64,000 bases of DNA from Candidatus Calditenuaceae archaeon. GTDB taxonomy: Archaea > Thermoproteota > Nitrososphaeria_A > Caldarchaeales > Calditenuaceae. The DNA lies in assembly GCA_025059595.1 (NCBI GenBank), contig JANXDI010000029.1, positions 93,561-157,560 of the forward strand, written 5' to 3'. The notes under the pieces were generated by a model. It saw nothing but the letters and a program-made list of their open reading frames with translations. It was not told the DNA's origin and did not search any database. A program made the translations under genes and the position numbers. Shown piece by piece: positions 44,204 to 52,134 of this stretch (positions are counted from its first letter, which is position 1; each line of letters begins with the position of its first letter).

Positions 44204-44717
44204 TCTCTTGATTCTGCGCCTGCTGAACCTCCCGCCTTTCAATGATTATATCATATGATTTCGGTAATTTTGATGCCGCGACTTTGACCGCCTGCTTAGC
44301 GAGCTCCAAATCCCTGCTATAAACGAACAACTCTAGGACGTCCTCGCCAGTCTCAACCTGCGCCGCCCTTCCTATGGGCCTTCCGAAGGCTCTACTCATG
44401 CCCTCCTGAAGCCTATCGGCATGTGCTCCGAAAATCATTTTGTTCTCTCTGAGGACGTGGTGAGGATGCGCCTTAACTACGAGATAAAAGTTATCCCCAA
44501 TCCTCTGAGAAAGCGTCTTCCCAGCCGCGACACGGGCCGCCTCGAGGGCAGTATCCCTTATCTGAACAGGCTCCTTGGTCACAAGCCTCAGCCTGTGCTC
44601 GTAGTCCTCACGCCAAGCCCCATAATCGTATTTCGCCAGCCTCGGCTGAGGCGCCCCGTGAATATACTCGACCCTCGTAAAGGGTCTCTCAACCGACCTA
44701 TAATTCTTCGCCTTCAT
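44196..44717 (-). CDS. rpl10e: Large ribosomal subunit protein L10e (uL16)
   Basis: 50S protein near the peptidyl-transferase centre, 173 residues. Recognised from the start 'YRSVERPFTRVEYIHGAPQP' split across conserved positions, KAHPHHVLRENK and 'GMSRAFGRPIGRAA'. Stand-alone gene, in keeping with archaeal practice of keeping L10e outside the main ribosomal operons. Confidence 0.96.
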   Translation of the reverse strand: MKAKNYRSVERPFTRVEYIHGAPQPRLAKYDYGAWREDYEHRLRLVTKEPVQIRDTALEAARVAAGKTLSQRIGDNFYLVVKAHPHHVLRENKMIFGAHADRLQEGMSRAFGRPIGRAAQVETGEDVLELFVYSRDLELAKQAVKVAASKLPKSYDIIIERREVQQAQNQETT

Positions 44718-44810
44718 CTCTAAGCATCACGCGCATAAGGAAGCTAAAAACCTATTTGCGGCCTCACTAAAACTAATCTTCAGCGGTTGGCGAGTTGAGG
44801 TGGCTGCTCG

Positions 44811-45527
44811 ATGAGCGTTGGTGCTGAGGACATCGAGTCTGTGAAGATCAAAATTGCCGGGGAGATTGCGACATCTAAGCATCCAGGCGTTGCGATGAAG
44901 AAGTGGAGGCTACTTTTTGGCGAGAAGCAGCGGAACGTCGCCGAACGAATGGGTGTCTCCCCCTCCGTCCTAAGTGATTATGAGCAGGAAAAACGCTCCC
45001 CGGGGATAAAGTTTGTGAGGAGATACGTGGAGAGCTTAGTCAATCTAGATTTAGAGAGAGGTGGAGCAAACATAAGACACTTCTCAGACCAAAACCGAAC
45101 ACGTCACAAGGCTATTCTGGACATTAGGGAGTTTACAACCGCTGTCAGTCTCGACGAGATTGTGGGGGCAATAAAGGGTGAATATTTGTGGAGGTGGAAG
45201 GGGCGAGAGCCAGAGGTATTCGGCTACACGGTGATCGACAGCATCGCCGCAATAAGGCACATGGACTCCAGCGAATACATCCAAATCTTCGGCCCCACTT
45301 CGATGAGAGTTCTTATCTTCGCCAATGTCAAGACTGGAAGGTCTCCTTTAGTAGCTGTCAGAGTTTATCCTCTTAAACCGGTGGCTGTAGCTCTTCACGG
45401 ACCGGCCTCGGCAGGTCAGATTGATGAGCTTGCTGTAGAACTTGCCGAACTCTCACGCATTCCTCTCATACTTAGTAAATCGTACTCGGTGAATGATATG
45501 ATTGAGGCTCTGAGGAGGCTCGATTAG
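44811..45527 (+). CDS. XRE-type transcriptional regulator, COG1709-like
   Basis: A 238-residue archaeal protein: an XRE helix-turn-helix at about 30-80 (WRLLFGEKQRNVAERMGVS and VLSDYEQEKRSPGIKF), followed by a conserved alpha/beta domain (about 110-238) with 'FGYTVIDSIAAIRHMDSSEY' and FANVKTGRSPLVAVRVYPL. This matches the predicted archaeal regulators of COG1709; ligand and targets are unknown. The ATG is at 44811. A DUF72 gene follows after 4 nt, so the two form an operon. Confidence 0.82.
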   Translation: MSVGAEDIESVKIKIAGEIATSKHPGVAMKKWRLLFGEKQRNVAERMGVSPSVLSDYEQEKRSPGIKFVRRYVESLVNLDLERGGANIRHFSDQNRTRHKAILDIREFTTAVSLDEIVGAIKGEYLWRWKGREPEVFGYTVIDSIAAIRHMDSSEYIQIFGPTSMRVLIFANVKTGRSPLVAVRVYPLKPVAVALHGPASAGQIDELAVELAELSRIPLILSKSYSVNDMIEALRRLD

Positions 45528-45531
45528 GTAG

Positions 45532-46260
45532 TTGAGGATAATGGTAGGGTGCTGCGGGTTTACCAAATCAATGAGGAGTTATATGAGCGACTTTAAACTC
45601 GTTGAGCTCCAGACCACGTTCTATAGAGTCGTGAAGCTTGAGACCGCTAGAAAGTGGCGTGGCTTAGCTCCCGAGGATTTCGTCTTCACGGTTAAGGCCT
45701 TCCAAGGAATAACTCACACCATGTCAAGCCCTACATGGCGACGCTCAAACATCAAGCCAACAAAAAACCACGGAGGCTTGAAACCGACTAAAGAGGTCCT
45801 AGAATCATGGGAAATTACGAAGGCCATCTGCGAAGAATTGAGGTCGCCTTTCTGCCTTCTCCAAACCCCGGCCTCATTCAAAGACACGCCAGAGAATCTC
45901 CGAAACTCTGAGGCTTTCTTCTCAAAAATTGATCGAGGCTCTTTTGAGATAGGGCTCGAGGCTAGGGGATGGTCTCCCTCGTCAATCCTAAAGTTATGCG
46001 AGAAAAACCGCCTCGTTCATGTTACGGACCCCTTTCTTCAAGACCCAGTCACACTCAGCAGACATGAGACAGTTTACCTGAGACTTCACGGCTGTCCACC
46101 CGGGAAAACCATGTATAACTACTCATACACGGACGACGACCTCAAGGCTCTCTGCAGGAAGGTTAGCGAGTATAGGGCGGAGCGAGTCTACATTCTCTTT
46201 AATAATGTGAGTATGGAGAGGGATGCCATGCGATTCGTAAAGCTTTACTTCAGGATTTGA
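45532..46260 (+). CDS. DUF72 family TIM-barrel protein
   Basis: A 242-residue protein of the DUF72 (COG1801) family, starting with the family MVGCCGF and 'LVELQTTFYR' and including VYLRLHGCPPG. The function of this widespread family is not established; a TIM-barrel enzyme related to sugar or nucleic-acid metabolism has been suggested. The start may be TTG 45532 or ATG 45541; TGAGG precedes the latter. Overlaps the convergent TrmB gene by 11 nt. Confidence 0.85.
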   Translation: MRIMVGCCGFTKSMRSYMSDFKLVELQTTFYRVVKLETARKWRGLAPEDFVFTVKAFQGITHTMSSPTWRRSNIKPTKNHGGLKPTKEVLESWEITKAICEELRSPFCLLQTPASFKDTPENLRNSEAFFSKIDRGSFEIGLEARGWSPSSILKLCEKNRLVHVTDPFLQDPVTLSRHETVYLRLHGCPPGKTMYNYSYTDDDLKALCRKVSEYRAERVYILFNNVSMERDAMRFVKLYFRI

Positions 46261-47029
46261 ACTCTTCAGAACGCTCCCAGAGCATGTTGAAGTAGAGCTG
46301 CGCGATGGCTGTCAAGGAGAGATGTGTCGAGTATATAGCAACTTGAGGCCTCTTCTCTCCTGCAGCTAGCAACAACAGAACCGCCTCAGATGCGTCATTA
46401 ATCACGCCACCGCCAAAAGAGATTTCTCTAATCCTTACCTCAGATACGGAAGATAAAGTCTTAGCGACCTTGCCGACAGCTTGGGGCCCCAGAAGAATCC
46501 TTACCGTCCCTCTCCGCTCCTTTATCAGAGATGCCGTCGAAATCAGGAGTTGCTGAATCTCAGCCGGGATATAAGGCAAGACAATGGAGAGCTGCTTGTT
46601 CGCCCTCCCCATCACATCCTTAACGCTCCGCCAGAGGGAGGCCTCCCCCCTTATTATCCAGAGGTCCGGGCGCTCCGGGCCAGCTCCCTCATAAATTGGT
46701 GTAAACGCAGAGACGAAGGTCTCAAGGTCTAAGTTGAGGAGGCTCTCAATAGAGGCCCTAAGCGACTCAGAAGCCACCTGCGGATGCTCAGGAATATACC
46801 TCATGGGGCGCCCTCTCTCCACCTTCACAAGCCCTCTTCTCTCGAGGGATTTTAGGACATCGTATATTTTTGAGACAGGAATTCGGGCCCCGGCGCTAAC
46901 CTCATTAGCCGTGCCGCCCCTTTGTGAGAGCAAAGCCACGTAAGCCTTGACCTCATATTCAGAAAGGCCCAGCCTTTTAATAGCCGCCCAGACTTTCTCG
47001 TCCAAAGCTGCGTAGGCTCTGTCATTCAA
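46250..47029 (-). CDS. TrmB-family transcriptional regulator
   Basis: A 259-residue regulator. The N-terminal winged helix (about 18-78) has 'GLSEYEVKAYVALLSQRGGT', IPVSKIYDVLKSLERRGLV and KVERGRPMRYI, diagnostic for TrmB. A C-terminal effector domain follows but without the clear sugar-binding residues of Thermococcus TrmB. The promoter shows an 8-bp inverted repeat around the TATA box, so self-regulation is plausible. Targets unknown. Confidence 0.9.
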   Translation of the reverse strand: MNDRAYAALDEKVWAAIKRLGLSEYEVKAYVALLSQRGGTANEVSAGARIPVSKIYDVLKSLERRGLVKVERGRPMRYIPEHPQVASESLRASIESLLNLDLETFVSAFTPIYEGAGPERPDLWIIRGEASLWRSVKDVMGRANKQLSIVLPYIPAEIQQLLISTASLIKERRGTVRILLGPQAVGKVAKTLSSVSEVRIREISFGGGVINDASEAVLLLLAAGEKRPQVAIYSTHLSLTAIAQLYFNMLWERSEEFKS

Positions 47030-47063
47030 CCTTCTTAAAGGCTGTGCGTATACGTTATTAAGG

Positions 47064-47100
47064 ATAATGCCGTCATCTAAGACATTTTAAAGGGCATTAT
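47064..47100. promoter_or_regulatory. Candidate operator: inverted repeat around the TrmB promoter
   Basis: ATAATGCC (47064-47071) and GGCATTAT (47093-47100) are perfect 8-bp inverted repeats separated by 21 nt. A TATA-like CTTTAAAATG, read on the minus strand, lies between them at about 47083-47092. Half-sites spaced 29 nt apart flanking the core promoter fit a bound repressor. Confidence 0.55.
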
Positions 47101-47111
47101 TGGAAGAGTTC

Positions 47112-47966
47112 TCACTCGATTATATTCCAGCCAGTCCTCAGAATAGATAAAACCTCCTCAATAAACGCCACATTACCTCCCATGATGATTCCGTATCTCG
47201 ACTTGCTGTCGAGCTTCTCATTCATTAGAGATTTTGGGCGTGTGGCAATCTTACATCCGATTCCTCTCGCGAAATAGAGGGCTGGAACTATATCCATAGT
47301 CCTCAACTCAGAGGTGAGGCAGAGATAGCCGTCTGCACGTCCTGTGGCTGCGTAGCACATCTCCAGAAGCGCTGAGCCCATCACCCTGAAGAAGCGCAGC
47401 TTTGCAGCTATCCTAAAAGAGGCTTCACGGACATGGTGGGACTTTTTGAAAGATGCATGGTGGAAGAATGTGCAGTATCCGCCTTTGCCCCCCTCTTTGT
47501 TCTGAACGTAGTTGCTCACCGCCCTATGCGAGACGTAATCACCTTCACGCACAAACAGCTCTCCAGTAATGTGGTCAATCACCCCCGAGCAAACGACGTC
47601 CGAAATCATCGGCCCCCGAGCCAGTGCTATACCTGAAGAGTAGAAGCTGATATTCCGCGACATGTTTGCACTTCCGTCAACTGGGTCTATCAGGACCCAG
47701 TATTCAGGCTCCCCAGTCCCCTCCTTCAAAACACCCATCTCCTCGGAGACCACCACAAAGCTATCCAATTCGCCTTTCAGGGCATCTAAGATGGCCCTTT
47801 CACAGACTATGTCGCCCTTGTATGATAGGTCGCCGTAGAACCCTCTACCCATCGGCTCCCCAACAACTCCCCCCACAACCGCATCCGCCAAAACGTCCCT
47901 CGCGGCACGCAACGCCTCCTCAAGAACCGTCCTCAACAAACCCCGACCTTTCACGAGGAAAAGCAT
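47112..47966 (-). CDS. Inositol monophosphatase/fructose-bisphosphatase-family phosphatase
   Basis: Mg- and Li-sensitive-type sugar phosphatase fold, 284 residues. The metal motifs are SEEMG at 74-78, DPVDGS at 94-99 and the C-terminal 'LRTMDIVPALYFARGIG'. Archaeal members hydrolyse inositol phosphate, fructose-1,6-bisphosphate or NADP. Which one cannot be told; the C-terminal 'TMDIVPA' variant (usually WDxAA) is somewhat different. A TATA-like GGTATAATAG immediately precedes the first ATG, so the real start may be GTG 47954 or TTG 47939. Confidence 0.85.
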   Translation of the reverse strand: MLFLVKGRGLLRTVLEEALRAARDVLADAVVGGVVGEPMGRGFYGDLSYKGDIVCERAILDALKGELDSFVVVSEEMGVLKEGTGEPEYWVLIDPVDGSANMSRNISFYSSGIALARGPMISDVVCSGVIDHITGELFVREGDYVSHRAVSNYVQNKEGGKGGYCTFFHHASFKKSHHVREASFRIAAKLRFFRVMGSALLEMCYAATGRADGYLCLTSELRTMDIVPALYFARGIGCKIATRPKSLMNEKLDSKSRYGIIMGGNVAFIEEVLSILRTGWNIIE

Positions 47967-47977
47967 CTATTATACCC

Positions 47978-48244
47978 TTAACCCCTCGTTGACGCGCGTA
48001 AAGCTCTCTTACCTAACCCGAAAAGCTCGGGATAGCGTCTATTCAACTCCGACTCGACAATCTTGGCCACCTCGTCACTAATACTAAACCTCGGAGTCAC
48101 ATTCTTAAGATAATTCAAGACTAAAGAACTCAACGGCGAATAAAAGGTAACCCGCGGCTGACGCCTTGCAACAGCCCTCGCCAAAGCCAACGCCTTCTTG
48201 TCAACAACCAGTCTCCTCCGAGAAGAAGCCTGCCCTCGCACCAA
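47978..48244 (-). CDS. Small basic hypothetical protein
   Basis: An 88-residue protein I do not recognise. It is arginine/lysine rich at both ends, and its middle 'SPLSSLVLNYLKNVTPRFSISDEVAKIVESELNRRYPELF' (split) is predicted mostly helical, reminiscent of small DNA-binding or ribbon-helix-like proteins but without a clear motif. Starts TTG 48244 or GTG 48241, with TATA-like CCTTTTAACCC about 30 nt upstream. It precedes the inositol-phosphatase gene by 11 nt in the same direction. Confidence 0.55.
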   Translation of the reverse strand: MVRGQASSRRRLVVDKKALALARAVARRQPRVTFYSPLSSLVLNYLKNVTPRFSISDEVAKIVESELNRRYPELFGLGKRALRASTRG

Positions 48245-48781
48245 CCCTTAGATACAGCATATGGGGGAGGGTTAAAAGGTTTACCTTAGAAAGTAAAAAC
48301 AACTCAAAACCAAATGACAAACTATTCCATGTACAATTTTCCCAACCGATTCGAATCATAAAGGGGTTAAACGTCCCGAGAACAGGGGGAATTCAGCAGC
48401 AATGTAGGAAACTCAACAGGTATCACAATTTTTTCTGCGATGTTAAGTAGGGGCGGATATATATGGGGGCGGGAGGGTTCTTTTACTCAATTGTTTTTGA
48501 ATTAAGACCCCATTAGACTTCGTTAACAATTAGTTGCTCTTATGCGTATATGTTTTACAGTTTAAGTTGTACCTTCTAACTTTAATTCTTCTTTATGGCC
48601 AAATTTTTTAGGGCTCACCTGGGTGTTTTTCAAGGTTCAATTTTCCGTATTTTTCAGGTGCTAAGCGTCTTTTTTTGATAGAAATCGACTGGTAGTGCTG
48701 AGGCAGGTGGTCCTCCTCCGTTCAACTTAGAATGCTTGGTCATTAGATTTATCAATATCTTTAGTTGCGTCTCTTTGAGAA
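48245..48781. other. AT-rich gene-free region
   Basis: About 537 nt without a credible gene, AT-richer than its surroundings. It contains a strong TATA-like GGATATATATGGGG at about 48455-48468 on the plus strand, and a 7-bp inverted repeat AATTGTT/AACAATT (48489-48495 and 48525-48531). T-rich stretches near 48600-48675 may be terminators. It could hide a non-coding RNA or regulatory region; I cannot name one. Confidence 0.45.
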
Positions 48782-49180
48782 ATGCCGGTTTCGCTCAACT
48801 CGGGGTCAGGCGTCGTCGGGAAGCATGTTTACGGTAATCTATATGGTTGTGAGTCGCGTCTTCTCTCTGATTTACGGTGTTTGAAGAAACTTGTTGAGGA
48901 TGCTGCTAAAGTCGCTAACATGACTCTTGTTGAGTTGAGGGGGTGGAGGTTTGGTGGCGAGAAGGGGGGTGTTTCGGTGATTGCCCTAGTGGTTGAGAGC
49001 CACTTAGCTCTTCATACTTGGCCGAAATATGGGTATGTAACACTTGATATCTTCACATGTGGGGATAAAAGCGACCCGATGAGGGCTTTCGAGTACATCT
49101 GCCAGGCTCTCAAACCCGAGAGAGTTGTTCAGCATTATGCCGACAGGTCATCAATACCTCAGCGTGTAGTCAACCTATGA
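48782..49180 (+). CDS. Pyruvoyl decarboxylase, SpeD/ArgDC type
   Basis: Proenzyme of the S-adenosylmethionine decarboxylase family, 132 residues. Self-cleavage at Glu72-Ser73 (ESHLALHTWP) yields the pyruvoyl group. Other family residues are KHVYGNLYGC at the start and DIFTCGDKSDP. In TACK archaea two near-identical families exist: AdoMet decarboxylase (spermidine) and an arginine decarboxylase derived from it. The 'HVYGNLYGC ... YADRSS' pattern seems to me closer to the latter, but this is from memory and uncertain. Fits the two DHS-family genes. Confidence 0.87.
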   Translation: MPVSLNSGSGVVGKHVYGNLYGCESRLLSDLRCLKKLVEDAAKVANMTLVELRGWRFGGEKGGVSVIALVVESHLALHTWPKYGYVTLDIFTCGDKSDPMRAFEYICQALKPERVVQHYADRSSIPQRVVNL

Positions 49181-49247
49181 TGGCCCAGCGTATTCTCTTG
49201 TTCTGGGGAGGCTAAGCTTAATTTCGTGGTTGTAAAGAGATGTTGGC

Positions 49248-49811
49248 GTGATACTATCAGACTTTGACCTTTGGAACTATATTCGTAGCGGGAGGTTAAA
49301 GGTTGACCCCCTCAGCGACGATATCGTGAGAGAGAATGGCCTTGACTTGCGGATAGGGTACGAGGTCGGAAGATTGAAGAAAACACAAAGAGTATTGGAC
49401 CCCTATGAAAGTTCCATCGACGAGTTTTACGTCATCGAGAAAGGAGAGACATTCCTCATTAACCCCCATGAACATGTGCTGCTCCACACGATTGAATATC
49501 TATCCCTTCCGAGAGATTTAATGGGTTTTGTGAACCTTAGGAGTAGCTATGCACGGATTGGGTTAACGCTCCCCCCCACGATTGTCGACGCCAATTTTGA
49601 GGGGCAGCTGACGATAGAGATGATCGGTAGTGAGTTCCCCGTGAAGCTTCGCGCCGGGGAGCGGTTTATACATCTTGTCTTCGCTAAGCTCACGTCGGAG
49701 GTTGAGAGGCCCTATAGGGGGAGGTATCAGGGGCAGCGGGGAGTGAAACTGCCTCAATTCGACGGGGGAGCCCCCGCCTCCACTAAAGAGACAACTCAAG
49801 ACAGTCGTTAG
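49248..49811 (+). CDS. dcd: dCTP deaminase (dUTPase-fold)
   Basis: Deaminates dCTP to dUTP for thymidylate synthesis, 187 residues. The family segments are SDFDLWNYI, 'GLDLRIGYEV', NLRSSYARIGL, the catalytic 'IVDANFEGQLTIEM' glutamate and GRYQGQRG. A bifunctional dCTP deaminase-dUTPase cannot be excluded. The start is GTG 49248. Its 3' end overlaps the convergent MBL gene by 29 nt. Confidence 0.93.
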   Translation: MILSDFDLWNYIRSGRLKVDPLSDDIVRENGLDLRIGYEVGRLKKTQRVLDPYESSIDEFYVIEKGETFLINPHEHVLLHTIEYLSLPRDLMGFVNLRSSYARIGLTLPPTIVDANFEGQLTIEMIGSEFPVKLRAGERFIHLVFAKLTSEVERPYRGRYQGQRGVKLPQFDGGAPASTKETTQDSR

Positions 49812-50565
49812 CGATAATTACTCTGCATCTGTGGCGCCCCTCTAAAGCCTCTACTATGCGGTGCTCCTGCGACTCCCAGACTGGGTAAAGGTGAGTTACC
49901 ACGACAGTTTTCGGCCTCGCCAACTCAACAATACGCGCGAGCTCAATTTCGGAAACGTGCTGACCCGCCAGCTTCTCACTCGGAAAAGAGCACTCGTGGA
50001 TGAGGACATCAACGCCTTTCGCAAGCTTAGCCATGTTCTCGTCAAAGGCGGTATCCCCTGAAAATGCGATTGAGGCTCCTTGATATTCGAGCCTGTAAGC
50101 GATTCCCCCTCCATGAGTGACTGGCGCTGAGGTTAGGCTGGCTCCTCCGATGTCATAAGTCTTCCAAGGCTCAACATCCTCTGATTGGGAATAAGACTCG
50201 TATTTCATGAGCGTCGCGAGATATGTGAAGAATTCGTTTTCGTCGATGAGGGTCTTCAGGAGCCTCTTAGTCCCTTTCGGGCCCAATATTCTTATAGGTT
50301 TGGGCTCTAGGTTTGGAAGTCCTTCTGGTGTGAATGCCCGGAGCTTTAGAAGCGGCAATAGGTCCGTTACGTGGTCTACGTGGAAGTGCGTGATGCAAAC
50401 AGCAGATAAGTTAAAGGGGGAGAGGGAAAGTCTCCGCATCTTTTCAAGGACTCCTGGGCCGCAGTCCAGCAGCATCTCGACTTCGCCAGCTCGAACGTGG
50501 ACACCTGAGCCGAACCTGAAAGCGGAAGGCACAATCGAACCAGAACCGAGAATCGTTATCCTCAT
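49783..50565 (-). CDS. Metallo-beta-lactamase-fold hydrolase, RNase Z-like
   Basis: Zinc hydrolase of 260 residues. The signature THFHVDH (ligands His60, His62, Asp64, His65), FSGDTAFDENM and IHECSFP are those of the RNase Z/ElaC group, as is the C-terminal VVVTHLYP. The long exosite arm of true tRNase Z appears missing or short, so another phosphodiester or ester substrate is possible. Co-oriented with moaC, with a 4-nt overlap. Confidence 0.82.
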   Translation of the reverse strand: MRITILGSGSIVPSAFRFGSGVHVRAGEVEMLLDCGPGVLEKMRRLSLSPFNLSAVCITHFHVDHVTDLLPLLKLRAFTPEGLPNLEPKPIRILGPKGTKRLLKTLIDENEFFTYLATLMKYESYSQSEDVEPWKTYDIGGASLTSAPVTHGGGIAYRLEYQGASIAFSGDTAFDENMAKLAKGVDVLIHECSFPSEKLAGQHVSEIELARIVELARPKTVVVTHLYPVWESQEHRIVEALEGRHRCRVIIANDCLELSL

Positions 50566-51008
50566 TCCTCCTCACTCTTCAGCTTTGAGACAACCCTAAT
50601 CGACTCAATTAAAGTATGTGGATATTGCCCCTTTTCATCCTTCTCATAGGGCTTGACTATGTCCCAAATGTTTAGGAGAGCCGTCGCGACCGCTGTTAAC
50701 GCCTCCATCTCTACACCCGTCTTCTCATGTGTCCTCACTTTCGCCCGCACTCCGACTCGGCCAGACTCCCCCTCGACCCAAGCATCAAGCTCAACGGATT
50801 CGATTCTAATGTTGTGGCAGAGGGGGAGAAGCTGTGGCGTGCTTTTAGCTCCAAGTATTCCTGCGAGCCTTGCCACCTCAAGAGGCTCGGCCTTCTCAAC
50901 CTGCTTCGAAAGAATTCTCTCGATCGTCTCTCTCCGTAGTCTTATGTAGCCTTCAGCAGTGGCTTCTCGATAAGCGAGAGGCTTGTCGCCGACATAGACT
51001 TGCCTCAA
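50562..51008 (-). CDS. moaC: Cyclic pyranopterin monophosphate synthase MoaC
   Basis: Makes cyclic pyranopterin phosphate, the second half of step one in molybdenum/tungsten cofactor synthesis. The 148-residue protein has the conserved GAKSTPQLLPLCHNI, the KTGVEMEALTAV strand-helix and the VKPYEKDEKGQYP loop with the active-site lysines. No other moa gene is nearby. It would supply the cofactor for the molybdoenzyme at 6958. Confidence 0.95.
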   Translation of the reverse strand: MRQVYVGDKPLAYREATAEGYIRLRRETIERILSKQVEKAEPLEVARLAGILGAKSTPQLLPLCHNIRIESVELDAWVEGESGRVGVRAKVRTHEKTGVEMEALTAVATALLNIWDIVKPYEKDEKGQYPHTLIESIRVVSKLKSEEE

Positions 51009-51057
51009 GACCGTAGACCATATGCTTCGGAGACGTTTAAAGGCTTTCTGAACGATA

Positions 51058-51768
51058 TCATTTAAGCGCCTCTCTTCTTAGCAGTTGAATCGCAAGAGCC
51101 GGGTCTACGCCTTTCGGACAGACCGCACTACATGAGCCTGCGAAATGGCATCGCCAAACACCTTCAAACTTATCCACAAAGCTTACCCTCTCTCTCCCCA
51201 CCTCATCGCGACTGTCCGCAAAGTATCTATAGACCTTCATAAGGGACTGTGGGCCGAGGAATGCAGGGAAAGTCGATACGACTGGACAGGCCGAATAACA
51301 GAGACCACACTGTATGCAGTAGGTGAACTGTAAGTATTTCCCCAACTCCTCCTCGCTCTGAAGATATTGTATGGTCGGATTTTCCTGCTCCAACTCGTCT
51401 CTCCGGATAAGCCAAGTTTTTAAGGCCTTCTGCTTCATGAAAAGAGGCGTCATATCGGTCACGAGGTCTCGTAAGAGCGGAAAATTTCGCATAGGCTCAA
51501 CAATTATGTGTTTTCTTCTGAGCCCCAAAATCTGGGTATGACAGGCCAGCATCTCTAAGCCGTTCACTCTCATGCCGCATGAGCCGCATATAGCCATCCT
51601 GCAAGAGAATCTTACCGAGAGAGTGGGGTCGAGATTCTCTTTGATGTATATCAGGCCGTCTAGAACCGTCATCCCCTTCTTCACAGGGACATCATAATCC
51701 GCATAGACTCCTTTTTTACCGTCTTCAGGCCTGTACCTGTATACCAGGAATTTGACATACTCCGTCAA
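51058..51768 (-). CDS. sdhB: Succinate dehydrogenase iron-sulfur subunit SdhB
   Basis: Electron-transfer subunit of complex II, about 236 residues. The plant-type 2Fe-2S site is SCRMAICGSCGMRV with a later LACH; the 4Fe-4S and 3Fe-4S sites are CIQCGLCYSACPV and CHFAGSCSAVCPKGV. I prefer TTG 51768, four nt after the sdhD stop, with a GGTGTGA stretch just before it; a frame reaching TTG 51792 overlaps sdhD. Follows sdhD; no sdhA is found downstream or upstream. Confidence 0.95.
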   Translation of the reverse strand: MTEYVKFLVYRYRPEDGKKGVYADYDVPVKKGMTVLDGLIYIKENLDPTLSVRFSCRMAICGSCGMRVNGLEMLACHTQILGLRRKHIIVEPMRNFPLLRDLVTDMTPLFMKQKALKTWLIRRDELEQENPTIQYLQSEEELGKYLQFTYCIQCGLCYSACPVVSTFPAFLGPQSLMKVYRYFADSRDEVGRERVSFVDKFEGVWRCHFAGSCSAVCPKGVDPALAIQLLRREALK

Positions 51769-51772
51769 GCGC

Positions 51773-52120
51773 TCACACCAGCAAGTGCGCAATCAGGATA
51801 GTTCTCAAACCATAAACCGTCAGGAAGACGCCTACCGCGATGAGTATCCTGTCTACCCACTTATTCCTAAATCCTACCAGCTCCGCTATGACTGTTCTAA
51901 GACCATTCATGGCGTGAACTGTTGTGCAAAGGAGAAGACCAAAGAGCGACGCGGCTAGAAGAGCGTTCCTATACACAGGCAGAATGGCGAAAGGTATTGA
52001 ATCGAATTTAAGCGTTGTCTCCCATATCGTGGCTTGAAACGGATATGTGAAGAATATTGTGAAGATATGAACCGCGCCGAAAAGGAGTATTCCGAGCCCC
52101 GATAAGTAATGCATTAGCAT
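51773..52120 (-). CDS. sdhD: Succinate dehydrogenase membrane anchor SdhD
   Basis: A 115-residue membrane protein with three hydrophobic segments. The N-terminal 'HYLSGLGILLFGAVHIFTIF' and the heme-linked 'VHAMNGLRTVIAELVGF' identify it as a cytochrome b-type anchor of complex II. It shares the H-x-x-NGLR pattern with the neighbouring sdhC. Located 14 nt after sdhC and 4 nt before sdhB. Confidence 0.88.
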   Translation of the reverse strand: MLMHYLSGLGILLFGAVHIFTIFFTYPFQATIWETTLKFDSIPFAILPVYRNALLAASLFGLLLCTTVHAMNGLRTVIAELVGFRNKWVDRILIAVGVFLTVYGLRTILIAHLLV

Positions 52121-52134
52121 CAGATTTCGCTCTC

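Noticed and set aside
48166..48450. Plus-strand frame of 94 residues over the 3' end of the AT-rich region
   Set aside because: It is largely antisense to the 88-residue minus-strand gene, proline/asparagine biased, and has no recognisable family.
48660..48710. C/D-box guide RNA (TTGATAG and CTGA boxes)
   Set aside because: The C-like box is a poor match to RTGATGA and no D'/C' pair is seen.
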